Position numbers and translations under genes: made by a program
The notes under the pieces: generated by a model
What the model saw: only the letters and a program-made list of their open reading frames with translations
What the model was told of the DNA's origin: nothing
The model's database searches: none
Source of the DNA: JBCDGZ01 sp038750655
Lineage (GTDB): Bacteria > Bacteroidota > Bacteroidia > Chitinophagales > Saprospiraceae
NCBI GenBank assembly: GCA_038750655.1
Contig: JBCDGZ010000035.1
Span: forward strand, 1 to 53,573
Length of the DNA stretch: 53,573 bases
Direction of reading: 5' to 3'
Part shown: positions 1 to 9,048 of the stretch, piece after piece
How the letters are laid out: each line of letters starts with the position of its first letter
Position numbering within the stretch: position 1 is the first letter of the stretch

Positions 1-321
1 CCTGTTGTCAATGATACGCTTAAGATGAAGATTGTTTCGCCGGAGTATTTCATCGTATCCAATCGCGATATAATTAAAGATGAGCGCGTTCGGGTTTTTC
101 CTAACCCCGCTACCAACCACTTGTGGATTGATGCTCCGCACTTAGAATTAGAGCAACTGAGCCTTTACGACGCCTACGGCCAGCTGGTCATTCACAACCA
201 GTCCCTACAGCGCGGTCGCAGCCAGGTGCTCCTCTCCACACTGCCCAGCGGCATCTACCTACTCAAAATTCAGAGCCCCGAAGGCATCTTGACCCGCCGA
301 ATTGTGCTGGAAAGCCCATAA
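1..321 (+). CDS. C-terminal fragment of a T9SS type A cargo protein (5' truncated)
   Basis: The reading frame is open from base 1, so the true start lies upstream of the window; the first ATG at 25 is internal. The visible ~106 residues are almost entirely a T9SS type A sorting domain: 'VFPNPATNHLWI' opens the beta-sandwich, 'LYDAYGQLV' sits in the middle, and 'LPSGIYLLKI' leads to a basic end. Known for this family: the domain directs outer-membrane translocation and is then cleaved, usually with attachment to surface lipopolysaccharide. The passenger domain is outside the window, so its function cannot be told. A hairpin follows the stop codon directly. Confidence 0.85.
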   Translation, partial: PVVNDTLKMKIVSPEYFIVSNRDIIKDERVRVFPNPATNHLWIDAPHLELEQLSLYDAYGQLVIHNQSLQRGRSQVLLSTLPSGIYLLKIQSPEGILTRRIVLESP

Positions 322-324
322 AAA

Positions 325-360
325 AACGGATAAGAACCCTCGAAGGGGCGCTCATCCGTT
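325..360 (+). terminator. Hairpin after the T9SS fragment
   Basis: An outer stem AACGGAT / ATCCGTT encloses an inner CCCT-CGAA-GGGG hairpin. It starts four bases after the stop codon. There is no T-run on the plus strand; a run of A precedes it, so it would terminate minus-strand transcripts better. Probable terminator or mRNA 3' end structure. Confidence 0.5.
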
Positions 361-425
361 GGCCGCCTCAGTAAGACGACTTTAATAATAGAAACATTTA
401 CGAACTATAAAATTAACTTATCGAA

Positions 426-3224
426 ATGAAAAAAACAATTGCTTTAGCCGCTGCTTTAGTATTTTGTCTCTTCGGATTCCAGGCGCAGGCCGACGAATTT
501 CGGATCAATGGCAACGTAACCTTCGCCGCAGTAGGCGTTCCTCTCGCTGATTTCCGCATATATATCTCTTCGGATGATACCAGCTATGTTACCGAAGTGA
601 CTACAGGTCTTAGCGGTAATTATGAAGCGATCTTCGATATTCCTGCTGGCGAATTGGTCACTTTTACCTTACAAACCATCGATTTTTGTACCGGTGAACT
701 GCTCTCTGAAACAGTAGACAACAGCCAAGGCAACAGCGCCACAGTTGATTTTTCCATTTGTAGTATAATTGACCCTCCTCCTCCGCACAGCGACTGTGAG
801 GCTTTCTTTGATTATTTCCAACCTGACCCATCAGTACTGACCCTTGAATTCTCGGACTTTTCTTTTAGCAATGAGCCTATTGTTTCCTGGGATTGGGACT
901 TTGGCGATGGCAATATCGGCAGCGGTCCGGCAGTCACCCACACCTATGCTTTTCCCGGTGACTACGATGTGACGCTGACTATTGCTTCAGATAGTTGTAG
1001 TGCTACTACCATACAGCCCGTTCATGTGAGCATCGATACGTCTAACTGTGCTTGTCCTGGTATTTTTGATCCGGTCTGTGTCGACTTGGGAGGAATTGTT
1101 ATTCCTTTCGAGAATCCCTGTCTTGCCCTTTGTGCAGGTATCGACTCTTCCATGTTTGTACAGTGTGATTCGCTCAATCCCTGCTTCTGCCCGGGCTTTG
1201 ATGAGCCTGTATGTGCAATTGACGCCAACGGAGATACGCTGACTTTCCAGAATATCTGTTTTGCAGAGTGTGCAGGATATGTCTACGAAAACCTCATCGA
1301 CTGTACCACGGGACTGTGCTTTTGCCCTACCGTCTACGATCCAGTCTGTGTAATTGATAGCTTATCAGGTGATACCCTGACTTTTGGTAATTTCTGTTTT
1401 GCAGAGTGCGAAGGCTACACCGATGTGGACTACTTCCATTGTGTAGATTCATCGGACTGTGTTTGTGGTGGTGTTTATGATCCGGTTTGTGTAGACATAG
1501 GAGGCCTGTTGCTGCCTTTTGAGAATGCTTGTCTGGCTTTATGTGCGGGTTTTGATTCTACGATGTTGGTACAGTGTGATACGACGAATTGCTTCTGTCC
1601 GAATTTCTTCGATCCCGTTTGTGTGATCGGAGTCAATGGAGATACCATAAGCTTCCAAAATGCTTGTTTTGCAGAATGTGAAGGTTTTACACACACCGAC
1701 TATTTTGCTTGTAATGACAGCACGGGCTGTGTTTGTCCAGGCTTCTACGAACCCGTCTGTGTTTTTGATCCAGCGACTGGCGATACGGTGAGTTATGATA
1801 ATTTCTGTCTCGCGGAATGTGCAGGTTATACCTTTGACGATTTTATTCCTTGCCATATTGATACCTCTGGCTGTATCTGTCCAGATATTTACGATCCGGT
1901 CTGCGTTGATATTGGCGTAACAGGTTTCGACTTCGTCATTACCTTTGATAATGCCTGCGAGGCCATCTGCCAAGGTTTCGATACGACGATGTTTGTGCAG
2001 TGCGACACCTCGGGTTGCATCTGTCCAGATTTCTATGATCCGGTTTGTGTGATTGATACGATTATGGGAGATACCCTAACTTTCCATAACTTCTGCTACG
2101 CCAACTGCGAGGGCTATGCTTTTGAAGACTTCTTCTACTGTGGAGCCATTGACAGCTTGAATTGCTGGGTAGATTTTATCTACTATCCAAATGCCAATAA
2201 CGAATTAGAGATTTCCTTCGAGTCGCACCTAAGCGGTGTGCCCAGCAGCTACTTCTGGGATTTCGGAGATGGCAATACTAGTACCCAGCCCGATCCTACG
2301 CATACCTACGCCAGCGGTGGCATCTACGATGTCATCTTGACCATTACCTACGAGAATGGCTGTACTGCTTCTTGGATTCTGCACATTTGCATCGGCGGTG
2401 GTGGCATCGTTCCGACGCCCGATTGTCAGGCCTTCTTTTTCTTTGAGCTACAGGATAGCTTCAACCTCTCTACCTTCAACTTCATGGATATGTCCATCGG
2501 CGACAACCTGAGCTACAGCTGGGACTTTGGCGACGGAGGCAGTAGTACCGAGCAGAATCCTACCCATACCTTCGCTAATGCGGGCGGCTATATAGTAGAG
2601 CTGACGGTAACCGGCGACAGCTGTACGAGCAGCTATGCGATGCTGATCTTTACCAACCCCAATGGATGGTACGAAGAAGAATGTAATGCACTGTTCTTGC
2701 CAGTCTTTAACCCGGATAGCCTAACGATAGCCTTTATCAACCTCTCTTCACCAGATGCCATTGCGTTTGAGTGGGATTTCGGAGATGGTAACACCAGTGC
2801 AGAGCCTTTCCCTCTCTACACTTATGCCACCGAAGGGGTATATGATGTGGTTTTGACCATAACAACCATTGACGGCTGCACCAATACCTTTACGATGACC
2901 GTTGATCTGGGACAGAACAGCTTCCAGGGCAGACTCAACTTCAACCTGACCAGTACCGAAGATCAAGAGCTGCTAGGAGGCGTAACGCTGTTCCCGAATC
3001 CAGCAGGTGATTTCATCAATATTCAACTCGATGCCAGAGAAGCAGCGGATGGTCTCATCAGCATCATCGACTTGCAGGGACGACAACTGCAAGCCATTGA
3101 CCAAGCACTATTCCAGGGCGAAAATACCCTGCGCATTGAATTGGGCGACCTGCCTTCCGGCATCTACTTTGCCCGGATACAGACCGCCGATGAAGTGACC
3201 TCCATAAAGTTTGCTAAATATTAA
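426..3224 (+). CDS. Secreted T9SS protein with PKD domains and eight Kazal-like repeats
   Basis: 932 aa. Signal peptide at residues 1-22 (ends QAQA). A PKD domain at ~125-202 ('WDWDFGDGN') is followed by eight six-cysteine modules at 208-572, then three more PKD domains (~579-656, 665-742, 752-827) and a T9SS type A sorting domain (~854-932, 'LFPNPAGDFINI'). Each cysteine module reads C-x-C-P-x(2)-Y/F-D/E-P-V-C, then F-x-N-x-C-x(3)-C-x-G and a final C, which is the Kazal serine-protease-inhibitor pattern. The modules alternate in two subtypes, order A-B-B-A-B-B-A-B, so the array grew by triplet duplication. Inferred role: cell-surface or released protease inhibitor or adhesin; PKD domains usually act as spacers. 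The reactive-site residues vary between modules. The gene stands alone, bounded by terminators on both sides. Confidence 0.85.
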   Translation: MKKTIALAAALVFCLFGFQAQADEFRINGNVTFAAVGVPLADFRIYISSDDTSYVTEVTTGLSGNYEAIFDIPAGELVTFTLQTIDFCTGELLSETVDNSQGNSATVDFSICSIIDPPPPHSDCEAFFDYFQPDPSVLTLEFSDFSFSNEPIVSWDWDFGDGNIGSGPAVTHTYAFPGDYDVTLTIASDSCSATTIQPVHVSIDTSNCACPGIFDPVCVDLGGIVIPFENPCLALCAGIDSSMFVQCDSLNPCFCPGFDEPVCAIDANGDTLTFQNICFAECAGYVYENLIDCTTGLCFCPTVYDPVCVIDSLSGDTLTFGNFCFAECEGYTDVDYFHCVDSSDCVCGGVYDPVCVDIGGLLLPFENACLALCAGFDSTMLVQCDTTNCFCPNFFDPVCVIGVNGDTISFQNACFAECEGFTHTDYFACNDSTGCVCPGFYEPVCVFDPATGDTVSYDNFCLAECAGYTFDDFIPCHIDTSGCICPDIYDPVCVDIGVTGFDFVITFDNACEAICQGFDTTMFVQCDTSGCICPDFYDPVCVIDTIMGDTLTFHNFCYANCEGYAFEDFFYCGAIDSLNCWVDFIYYPNANNELEISFESHLSGVPSSYFWDFGDGNTSTQPDPTHTYASGGIYDVILTITYENGCTASWILHICIGGGGIVPTPDCQAFFFFELQDSFNLSTFNFMDMSIGDNLSYSWDFGDGGSSTEQNPTHTFANAGGYIVELTVTGDSCTSSYAMLIFTNPNGWYEEECNALFLPVFNPDSLTIAFINLSSPDAIAFEWDFGDGNTSAEPFPLYTYATEGVYDVVLTITTIDGCTNTFTMTVDLGQNSFQGRLNFNLTSTEDQELLGGVTLFPNPAGDFINIQLDAREAADGLISIIDLQGRQLQAIDQALFQGENTLRIELGDLPSGIYFARIQTADEVTSIKFAKY

Positions 3225-3244
3225 GTCTTAGTCTTTAACATTTT

Positions 3245-3300
3245 GACGCTGATACAGCGTAAGGCAGTTCTGAGAAAGCTCAGGGCTGCCTTTTTCTTTT
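3245..3300 (+). terminator. Rho-independent terminator of the Kazal/PKD gene
   Basis: A small ACGCTG/CAGCGT hairpin (3245-3259) is followed by a stronger stem at 3261-3290 (AAGGCAG pairing with CTGCCTT around a TCTGAG/CTCAGG inner part) and the T-rich tail TTTTTCTTTT at 3291-3300. Confidence 0.85.
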
Positions 3301-3326
3301 ATCTCCCCCCTTTTTACTATATTAGT

Positions 3327-3447
3327 AAGCCCAAAAATTAACTTCCCTCTTTTCATTCAGCAAATTAGCTCGAATGACGTGCTCTTCAAGCACTTACATT
3401 CTTCTCTATTTTGCCGAAGCCGGGAATTAATTATTTGAGCAGTGCTT
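3327..3447 (+). promoter_or_regulatory. AATTAATT-centred inverted repeat upstream of the receiver gene
   Basis: The right half at 3424-3447 (GGAATTAATTATTTGAGCAG) closely matches elements upstream of the genes at 11311 and 38751. A weaker left half with complementary sequence lies around 3327-3345, and a GTGCT/AGCAC hairpin sits between them. It ends about 55 bases before the start at 3500. Operator or promoter role is inferred from position and repetition only. Confidence 0.35.
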
Positions 3448-3499
3448 AACATCATAAATGCCAAAATACACACCCTTTTGGCAGGCATAAACCAAACAA

Positions 3500-5254
3500 A
3501 TGGCTTCAGCTTGGGGAAGCCACCTCTTTATCGAAAACGACTATATGCCTGAGAATATCTTTTTTATTGGAAACCGTAGTAGCGAGTTTCTGATCAATCA
3601 TTTGAAAACGCTGAACATCCCAACGCTCCTTTCGGAGGAAGAACTCCACCGGGCCCTGGCGGGTCGCAAGCAATTGAAATCGCCTCAGTTGAAAGGCATT
3701 GTCGTGGAGCTGGATTTAAATTGGAAGAAAGACCAAGACGCCCAGCATCAGGCCTGCGAGGTACTGCGCAGGCTGCGGGTCAAGGAAAAGCTGGCCTGCC
3801 CCTTTTTGCTGCTCTGCCATCTGCCTGCCGCCGAGCTGTCCACGCTCTACAAGCACCTGCACTACCTCCGCGATCCAGCCATCGCCCTACTGCCCACCCT
3901 CGACCTACTGGACATGAAACGTCCAGCTATCGAGGCGCGGCTCCCTGAACCGCTGGATGAGCAACTCTACGAGGATTTGGCGACTAGCCTTTACGACCCG
4001 TTGGGCTATCTCGAAGAGGTGGTCCATGATCTGTTCGGTGATATTCGGCGGGTTAGGAGTGAACAGGTGAGCAGCGAGCAGGCGAAAGAAATTCTGGAAC
4101 ATCATGCGACCGACTTGATCAAGCTCTTTCCCGAAGAGGCCGAGCAGGTGAATAGCCGGGTGGAGCAATGCAAGCGAAAAATCGATGAAGCGCCGCAATA
4201 TTATAAGGCCAGGTTGAATCGGATCATCGCTGATTTTTACAGCGATTTTAAGGATTTTGCGATGAAGCGCCTAGCGGGGAATGCCCTGGCGGTGGAGGAG
4301 CGGGGTGCCAAGATACTGTACATCGATGATGAGGCGGATTATCGGAAAATGCTTACGGAGCGTTTGGAGAAGCACCAGATTGAGTGTATCGCGGTGGCCA
4401 ACGGCCAGGAGGCCTTGGAGGTCTTGGCGGCGGACGAGAAGACGAATTCAATCACGGTGGTGGTCTGCGATTTTCGCTTTGTGGAGCCGGATGGGAAGTA
4501 CAGCCGTCAGCAGGTCTACCACATTCTTGGGAAGATTGCCGAGACGCGGAATATGGTTTCGATGATGACGCTGACGGGGATGAGCACGGACAGTCAAGCG
4601 CGGTTTTCGATGCTGATTCGCAAGCGGGTGATTCCCTACTTTAAAAAAAGTGTTTTTGACGATTACGGCGATGGGCTGCTGCACTTTTGCTACACGCTGA
4701 TTGAGGAGGACCGGCGGATCAAGGAGGAAATTGTCAATCTTCCAAAGTTTGGCAAAGAGGGCCGGTGGTTTTACAAGATGCATCGAGAGGCTACGGACTA
4801 TGAGGCGGAGGAGAAAAGGATCAGCGAGACGGCGATGGGCTTTGTGCAGGCCGTGATTGCGGTCAAGTATGGCGGGAATGGCCAAGACATCAACTATCGC
4901 CTGGATTTGAACATCAAGGGTAAGCTCAATACCCGCGATCCGCAGAACAACCTGAGCAATTTTCGGGAGAAGCTGCTGGGCCGCCGGATTGCCCTGGGCC
5001 TCTGTCAGCTAGGGTTGGAGCGGGACAATCGCCGCAATTGGCTTTACATCTACGAAATTATGCGCTTCCGAAGCATTCGCCAGAGCAAGGATGAGAAGGG
5101 GATGATGGATTGGATCAACCGAGAGTTGAAGCTGTCGCTGCGTAAGAATTATCCCTACGAGAGCAGCGACAACCAAAGCCTCAAGCTGACTTTCGAGGAG
5201 CGGCGCTGGTTGCAGCGAGACTGGGAGGCGCTGTTTAAAGCCTTTGTAGGGTAA
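3500..5254 (+). CDS. Receiver-domain signalling protein (first gene of the cassette)
   Basis: 584 aa, cytoplasmic, no signal peptide. Residues ~16-140 look like a degenerate receiver fold (beta strands 'NIFFIGN', 'KGIVVELDL', 'CPFLLLCHL') lacking the acidic pair. A helical linker (~150-265) follows. A complete response-regulator receiver lies at ~271-400: acidic pair D276/D277 in 'ILYIDDE', phospho-acceptor D324 in 'VVCDF', T357/T359 in 'MMTLTG' and K382/K383 in 'YFKKS'. The last ~180 residues are basic and helical and match no output domain I recognise. An alternative start is ATG 3545 (residue 16), where the first domain begins; I cannot choose between them. Only 29 bases separate it from the kinase-like gene, so co-transcription and phosphotransfer between the two are likely. 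An AATTAATT palindrome lies upstream. Confidence 0.75.
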   Translation: MASAWGSHLFIENDYMPENIFFIGNRSSEFLINHLKTLNIPTLLSEEELHRALAGRKQLKSPQLKGIVVELDLNWKKDQDAQHQACEVLRRLRVKEKLACPFLLLCHLPAAELSTLYKHLHYLRDPAIALLPTLDLLDMKRPAIEARLPEPLDEQLYEDLATSLYDPLGYLEEVVHDLFGDIRRVRSEQVSSEQAKEILEHHATDLIKLFPEEAEQVNSRVEQCKRKIDEAPQYYKARLNRIIADFYSDFKDFAMKRLAGNALAVEERGAKILYIDDEADYRKMLTERLEKHQIECIAVANGQEALEVLAADEKTNSITVVVCDFRFVEPDGKYSRQQVYHILGKIAETRNMVSMMTLTGMSTDSQARFSMLIRKRVIPYFKKSVFDDYGDGLLHFCYTLIEEDRRIKEEIVNLPKFGKEGRWFYKMHREATDYEAEEKRISETAMGFVQAVIAVKYGGNGQDINYRLDLNIKGKLNTRDPQNNLSNFREKLLGRRIALGLCQLGLERDNRRNWLYIYEIMRFRSIRQSKDEKGMMDWINRELKLSLRKNYPYESSDNQSLKLTFEERRWLQRDWEALFKAFVG

Positions 5255-5283
5255 CTGCCTAGTTGTGAATTGAAAACTTAAAC

Positions 5284-8200
5284 ATGGAGAACTTTCGCAT
5301 TGTCAATGTGGCCTTTTACAGCCTTAAAGATGAGCACTTTAATGCCCTTGATGATATTTACAATACCGTTGGGCCGAATACCGAACTCAAGTCTTACTAC
5401 GATAAACTGTACTATCCTAAGCTAGAGTATTCCAAAGTGCTTACGGGCAATCTCGGTCGCGTCTTTTTTGTAAAAGATGAACGCAATGAGGAGTATGTAG
5501 GCTTCCTGTTGGTTTTTGACAATGTCAATTTTAAAAAGAAGGGGTTCCATCAGGAGCAGCTGGGTAAGTACCTGGAACACGAGGCTTCCTTTATTCAGGA
5601 AATGGCCATCATTGGTAAGTTTGCTTTTATCAACCAGCTCATCATCCACAGTGATTACCGGAAAAAGGGGCTCGCCAAGTACTTGTTGGCCGAAATGGAA
5701 CAGTACTACACCTTCAGAAAGATGAAGGAGCGCAGCCAGAATGGCGTCAAGAACCGCACCATCGGTTCGAAGGCGGTGATTATCGGCTCGGTGGTTCACG
5801 AAAAGAATTATCCGACCTTGATGTTGCTGAAGGGGAAGGAGTTTGCTTTTATCGATTTTTATCGATCGGGTTTTGATGCCGAAGGCTCGGACGAGCCGCC
5901 GGTTTCGACGCTTTGGTACCGCGTGGTCAAGGTCATGGACGCTTCTACGTTCTACAAAAGGATCAATTCCGACCTATTGCCCCAGACTTTCAAAACCATC
6001 ATCCCTATCCAGCTGAACTCCGCTTCGCGCAACATCAACAAGCTCATCGGGCGCTTGAATGCCAAGATTCTGTGGTCCTCCTTTTTTCAGTTTGATCAGA
6101 ACTTGATTAAGTTTTTTGGAATGGACCGGCTGTTCATTGGCTATTATGATACCCTCTTGGAATCTCCGAGGGAGCAGTTTGATATGGTGGTAAAAACCAT
6201 GAATCACCTGCACGATTATCGGGAAAGCAGCGACGGCTACAGCTTTAGTTCGGTCATTCGGCAGCTAGAAAAATACAGCTCTAACTTGTTTCTACTGGAT
6301 GCTGAATTTGATGGCTTTGCCAGCTTTGCCAGCCCCGAGGTGATCAGCATAGATTCGGTGCGAAAGAGTGGTAAGTATTTTAATATTAAAAAAGAAAGTT
6401 ACATTGATGAGGAACATTGGTCCAAGCTATTTCGACTCTACGAGCACCTTCATCGGACAGATATTAGCGTAAAATCTCGGGAGAAAGAATGGTATTGGTG
6501 CCACGCCATTATCCCTATTTCTTTTGCCGATGGCCTCAAGGGTGTGCTGTTTAGTTTTGTAGTGGACAAGGCTACGGCCGACCGCGACATGAATATCATC
6601 GATGAGTTGGCCTACACCATTTCTAATGCGTTTACGAAAAACTTGTCCAACATCATTCTGAAACTCAAAGATCGTATTCAGAAAAGCTACGTTACCCGGT
6701 CCAGGGTAGGGCACATCATCATGCGCAATATGTCGCACAATATTGGCTCCCACGTTTTATCGAGGGTTTCTTCTTTACAGACCCTATCGCAGTTTATCAA
6801 CGAAAATGCGGAGTTGTACGGCGCTCAGGAGGTCGCTATTTTCAATGCCTACCTGCGTACGCGAATGAACCTGCTGGCTGATTTGATGTACGTTACTCCA
6901 GCAACTACGGTGAGTCGCAAGTTGAAGGAAGAACTGGTGAGTAAATTCAATAAAGAAAAGATCGTCCTCAATTACATTAGTGGCACCAGTTGGCAAAAGG
7001 ATAACATTGTAATCAGCTATGAAGGACCGGATTACTGGGTGCAAATCCCCAACGGTAATTTGGGAAATCATGCCTTTTTTATGGTGTTGGAAAATATCAT
7101 TCGCAATTGTGCCAAGCACGGGGTGCGCGATCGCGATCCGGTCGATAAGCCGGAAGAGCTGGAAGAAGATTACCTAGAACTCCACATTTCTTGCCAGCCT
7201 TCTAAACGCTATCCCGCCTATTTCAAAGTGACCATACACGATAACATCCAGCGGACTTTGCCTTTCTTTTTGCGAAAGCCACTCAAGTACGATGAGCAGC
7301 CTAAGCTAGAGCGCCTACTGAATATCCATCGCCTCAATCGTCCGGCGGACAAGTTGTACAAAATCGAATTTTTGCTCCACCCTGCTAACCTGACCAGTCT
7401 GATTGATCTGATTAAGTACAAAAAACTGATTGACCTCAAAGATTTGTTGGAACGGGAAGAGTTGGAAAAAGTTAAGGAGCGATTTGTAACAGATCAAAAG
7501 GAAAATGAATACCTGCGTACCCTTGTTCATCCTGAAAGCATGGAGAAATACGAGGGGTATTTTAACAAAAAGCGTTACGCCAGGGTTAGGCGGATCATCA
7601 AATACTTGGAACAACTCCGATTGGAGAATCTTATTGAGCCGAATGGTAAGCTAAAAATGCTTAACCTCTTTAAATTTGTACATGCCCTGGGGTTCAAACC
7701 CAAAGAAAAGCTTTTACAACTCTACAGTGCCATCAAGGATGTTGATATTGCTAATGAAATTCAAAATAACCATATCGATCAAATTTTGGAGAAAGATGAT
7801 CCCGGGCGAATCAAAGGCGCTGGGGTGACGGAGATGAAAATTGCGGCGGCCTACCTGCGGAAAGTCCCGATGTCCAATATCAATGAAACGTACGACCCGC
7901 TGCTGCTGCGGGCCTTTCGCAAGAATGGGCCGGGGAAAAATCAGTACTGCCTGGGCTATGAGTTGTATCTGGAAAAACCCCGTTCTGTGGTGATCGTCGA
8001 CCCGGATAATATACTGCGAAAAGAGCAGCAGCTGGAAAAACTGGAACTGGCAGGCATCAGCATTGCCAACAGCAAGACGCTGCAATCTAATCAGACGTCC
8101 TACCCCAGCGAGCTGGTCCTTTTTCTGAGTAAGATCCCCCGAAAAGAGATTGAGAAAACCCGCATTTTTCCGCTCCGCTGGATTCATCTGGACAGCAAAG

Positions 8201-9048
8201 AGCAACAGCAAAAGTTGAGCGAACTGCTGGACGGAGATATGGAAAAGCTACTATTGCATTATTGGGAGCTGTGGTTTGAGCGGTACATGCACAACAAAGA
8301 GGACGACCATAAAAATTACGAATTGCTGTTGCACTATGATAGTCCCGAGTACGATGAGCAGATAAAGCAGCGCCCCCTTGCAGAGTGGTTGATCTATAAT
8401 CATCACGCTTCGCTGGCTGAGGACCCCAGCTTTGATCCAGAGCAATGTGGGTTCTATGAGGGCTACGGTTCTACCTCCCCAACTGGCCTAATGCTCCTGC
8501 ATCGGGATGGGGAGACGGAGATGATGGGAAAATATCTGGACATCCAATACATGGAGGCCGCTTGTACGCGGATTGTTGTTTTAGACGAGCGCATCCAGCA
8601 GGAGGCGGCCCAGCAAGCCGCTTATCTGCCTGGCCAGCAAGCCGATTACATCGACGAACTGCGGTGGATGAAGATCAATGTACCGCGCCCGGAGCAAATC
8701 GATTTGCATAAGAACATCTACAGTGAAGCCGACAAGCAAAATATTGTGGAATGGATCAGAAGGGAAATCAAAAACCCGGATACGGACTTCTTCATTATCC
8801 ACCTGGGTATTATCGAAAAGATTGTAGGGACCAAAGATGAGGACATCGAAAAATTCATCGACAGCAACATGAGGGACATCAACATCCGACCCGAAATCGT
8901 CCTGATTTCTGGCCGTGGAACGCCGCGTTATGTGCCAAAAACAGTTTTATTCGTACATTATTCCAACATTGCGCAGTATATTTTGGAAGAAAAGAGTAAA
9001 TTCCACCTCTGTAAGATTCTTTTTGCGGCTAGAAACATACCCAAGTAA
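5284..9048 (+). CDS. GNAT-like / sensor-histidine-kinase-like fusion protein with split ATPase domain
   Basis: 1254 aa, no membrane segment. Residues ~55-210 look like a GNAT N-acetyltransferase fold, with motif A at R126-x-x-G129-x-A131 ('YRKKGLAKYLL'). A GAF-like sensory region (~260-465) follows. The H-box-like segment 'MSHNIGSHVLS' contains H485 and H490. An HATPase N-box is at 600-613 ('ENIIRNCAKHG', N604 and N608). D653 in 'IHDN' is the expected G1-box Asp, but the glycines after it are missing. The next glycine box, 'GAGVTEM' at 845-851, comes only after ~180 charged helical residues, so the ATP-binding domain appears interrupted. The C-terminal third (~870-1254) has alternating strands ('SVVIVD', 'TRIVVLDE', 'FFIIHLGI', 'EIVLISGRG') suggestive of receiver-like folds without clear phosphorylation sites. 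The stop codon abuts the next ATG. Kinase assignment is by motif; acetyltransferase activity is uncertain. Confidence 0.7.
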   Translation: MENFRIVNVAFYSLKDEHFNALDDIYNTVGPNTELKSYYDKLYYPKLEYSKVLTGNLGRVFFVKDERNEEYVGFLLVFDNVNFKKKGFHQEQLGKYLEHEASFIQEMAIIGKFAFINQLIIHSDYRKKGLAKYLLAEMEQYYTFRKMKERSQNGVKNRTIGSKAVIIGSVVHEKNYPTLMLLKGKEFAFIDFYRSGFDAEGSDEPPVSTLWYRVVKVMDASTFYKRINSDLLPQTFKTIIPIQLNSASRNINKLIGRLNAKILWSSFFQFDQNLIKFFGMDRLFIGYYDTLLESPREQFDMVVKTMNHLHDYRESSDGYSFSSVIRQLEKYSSNLFLLDAEFDGFASFASPEVISIDSVRKSGKYFNIKKESYIDEEHWSKLFRLYEHLHRTDISVKSREKEWYWCHAIIPISFADGLKGVLFSFVVDKATADRDMNIIDELAYTISNAFTKNLSNIILKLKDRIQKSYVTRSRVGHIIMRNMSHNIGSHVLSRVSSLQTLSQFINENAELYGAQEVAIFNAYLRTRMNLLADLMYVTPATTVSRKLKEELVSKFNKEKIVLNYISGTSWQKDNIVISYEGPDYWVQIPNGNLGNHAFFMVLENIIRNCAKHGVRDRDPVDKPEELEEDYLELHISCQPSKRYPAYFKVTIHDNIQRTLPFFLRKPLKYDEQPKLERLLNIHRLNRPADKLYKIEFLLHPANLTSLIDLIKYKKLIDLKDLLEREELEKVKERFVTDQKENEYLRTLVHPESMEKYEGYFNKKRYARVRRIIKYLEQLRLENLIEPNGKLKMLNLFKFVHALGFKPKEKLLQLYSAIKDVDIANEIQNNHIDQILEKDDPGRIKGAGVTEMKIAAAYLRKVPMSNINETYDPLLLRAFRKNGPGKNQYCLGYELYLEKPRSVVIVDPDNILRKEQQLEKLELAGISIANSKTLQSNQTSYPSELVLFLSKIPRKEIEKTRIFPLRWIHLDSKEQQQKLSELLDGDMEKLLLHYWELWFERYMHNKEDDHKNYELLLHYDSPEYDEQIKQRPLAEWLIYNHHASLAEDPSFDPEQCGFYEGYGSTSPTGLMLLHRDGETEMMGKYLDIQYMEAACTRIVVLDERIQQEAAQQAAYLPGQQADYIDELRWMKINVPRPEQIDLHKNIYSEADKQNIVEWIRREIKNPDTDFFIIHLGIIEKIVGTKDEDIEKFIDSNMRDINIRPEIVLISGRGTPRYVPKTVLFVHYSNIAQYILEEKSKFHLCKILFAARNIPK

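Noticed and set aside
1047..2141. Possible CRISPR or non-coding tandem array
   Set aside because: The periodicity is in the protein (Kazal-like modules), with unequal DNA units and an open frame.
7714..8211. 165-codon antisense ORF inside the kinase-like gene
   Set aside because: It mirrors the codon pattern of the convincing sense gene and has no motif of its own.
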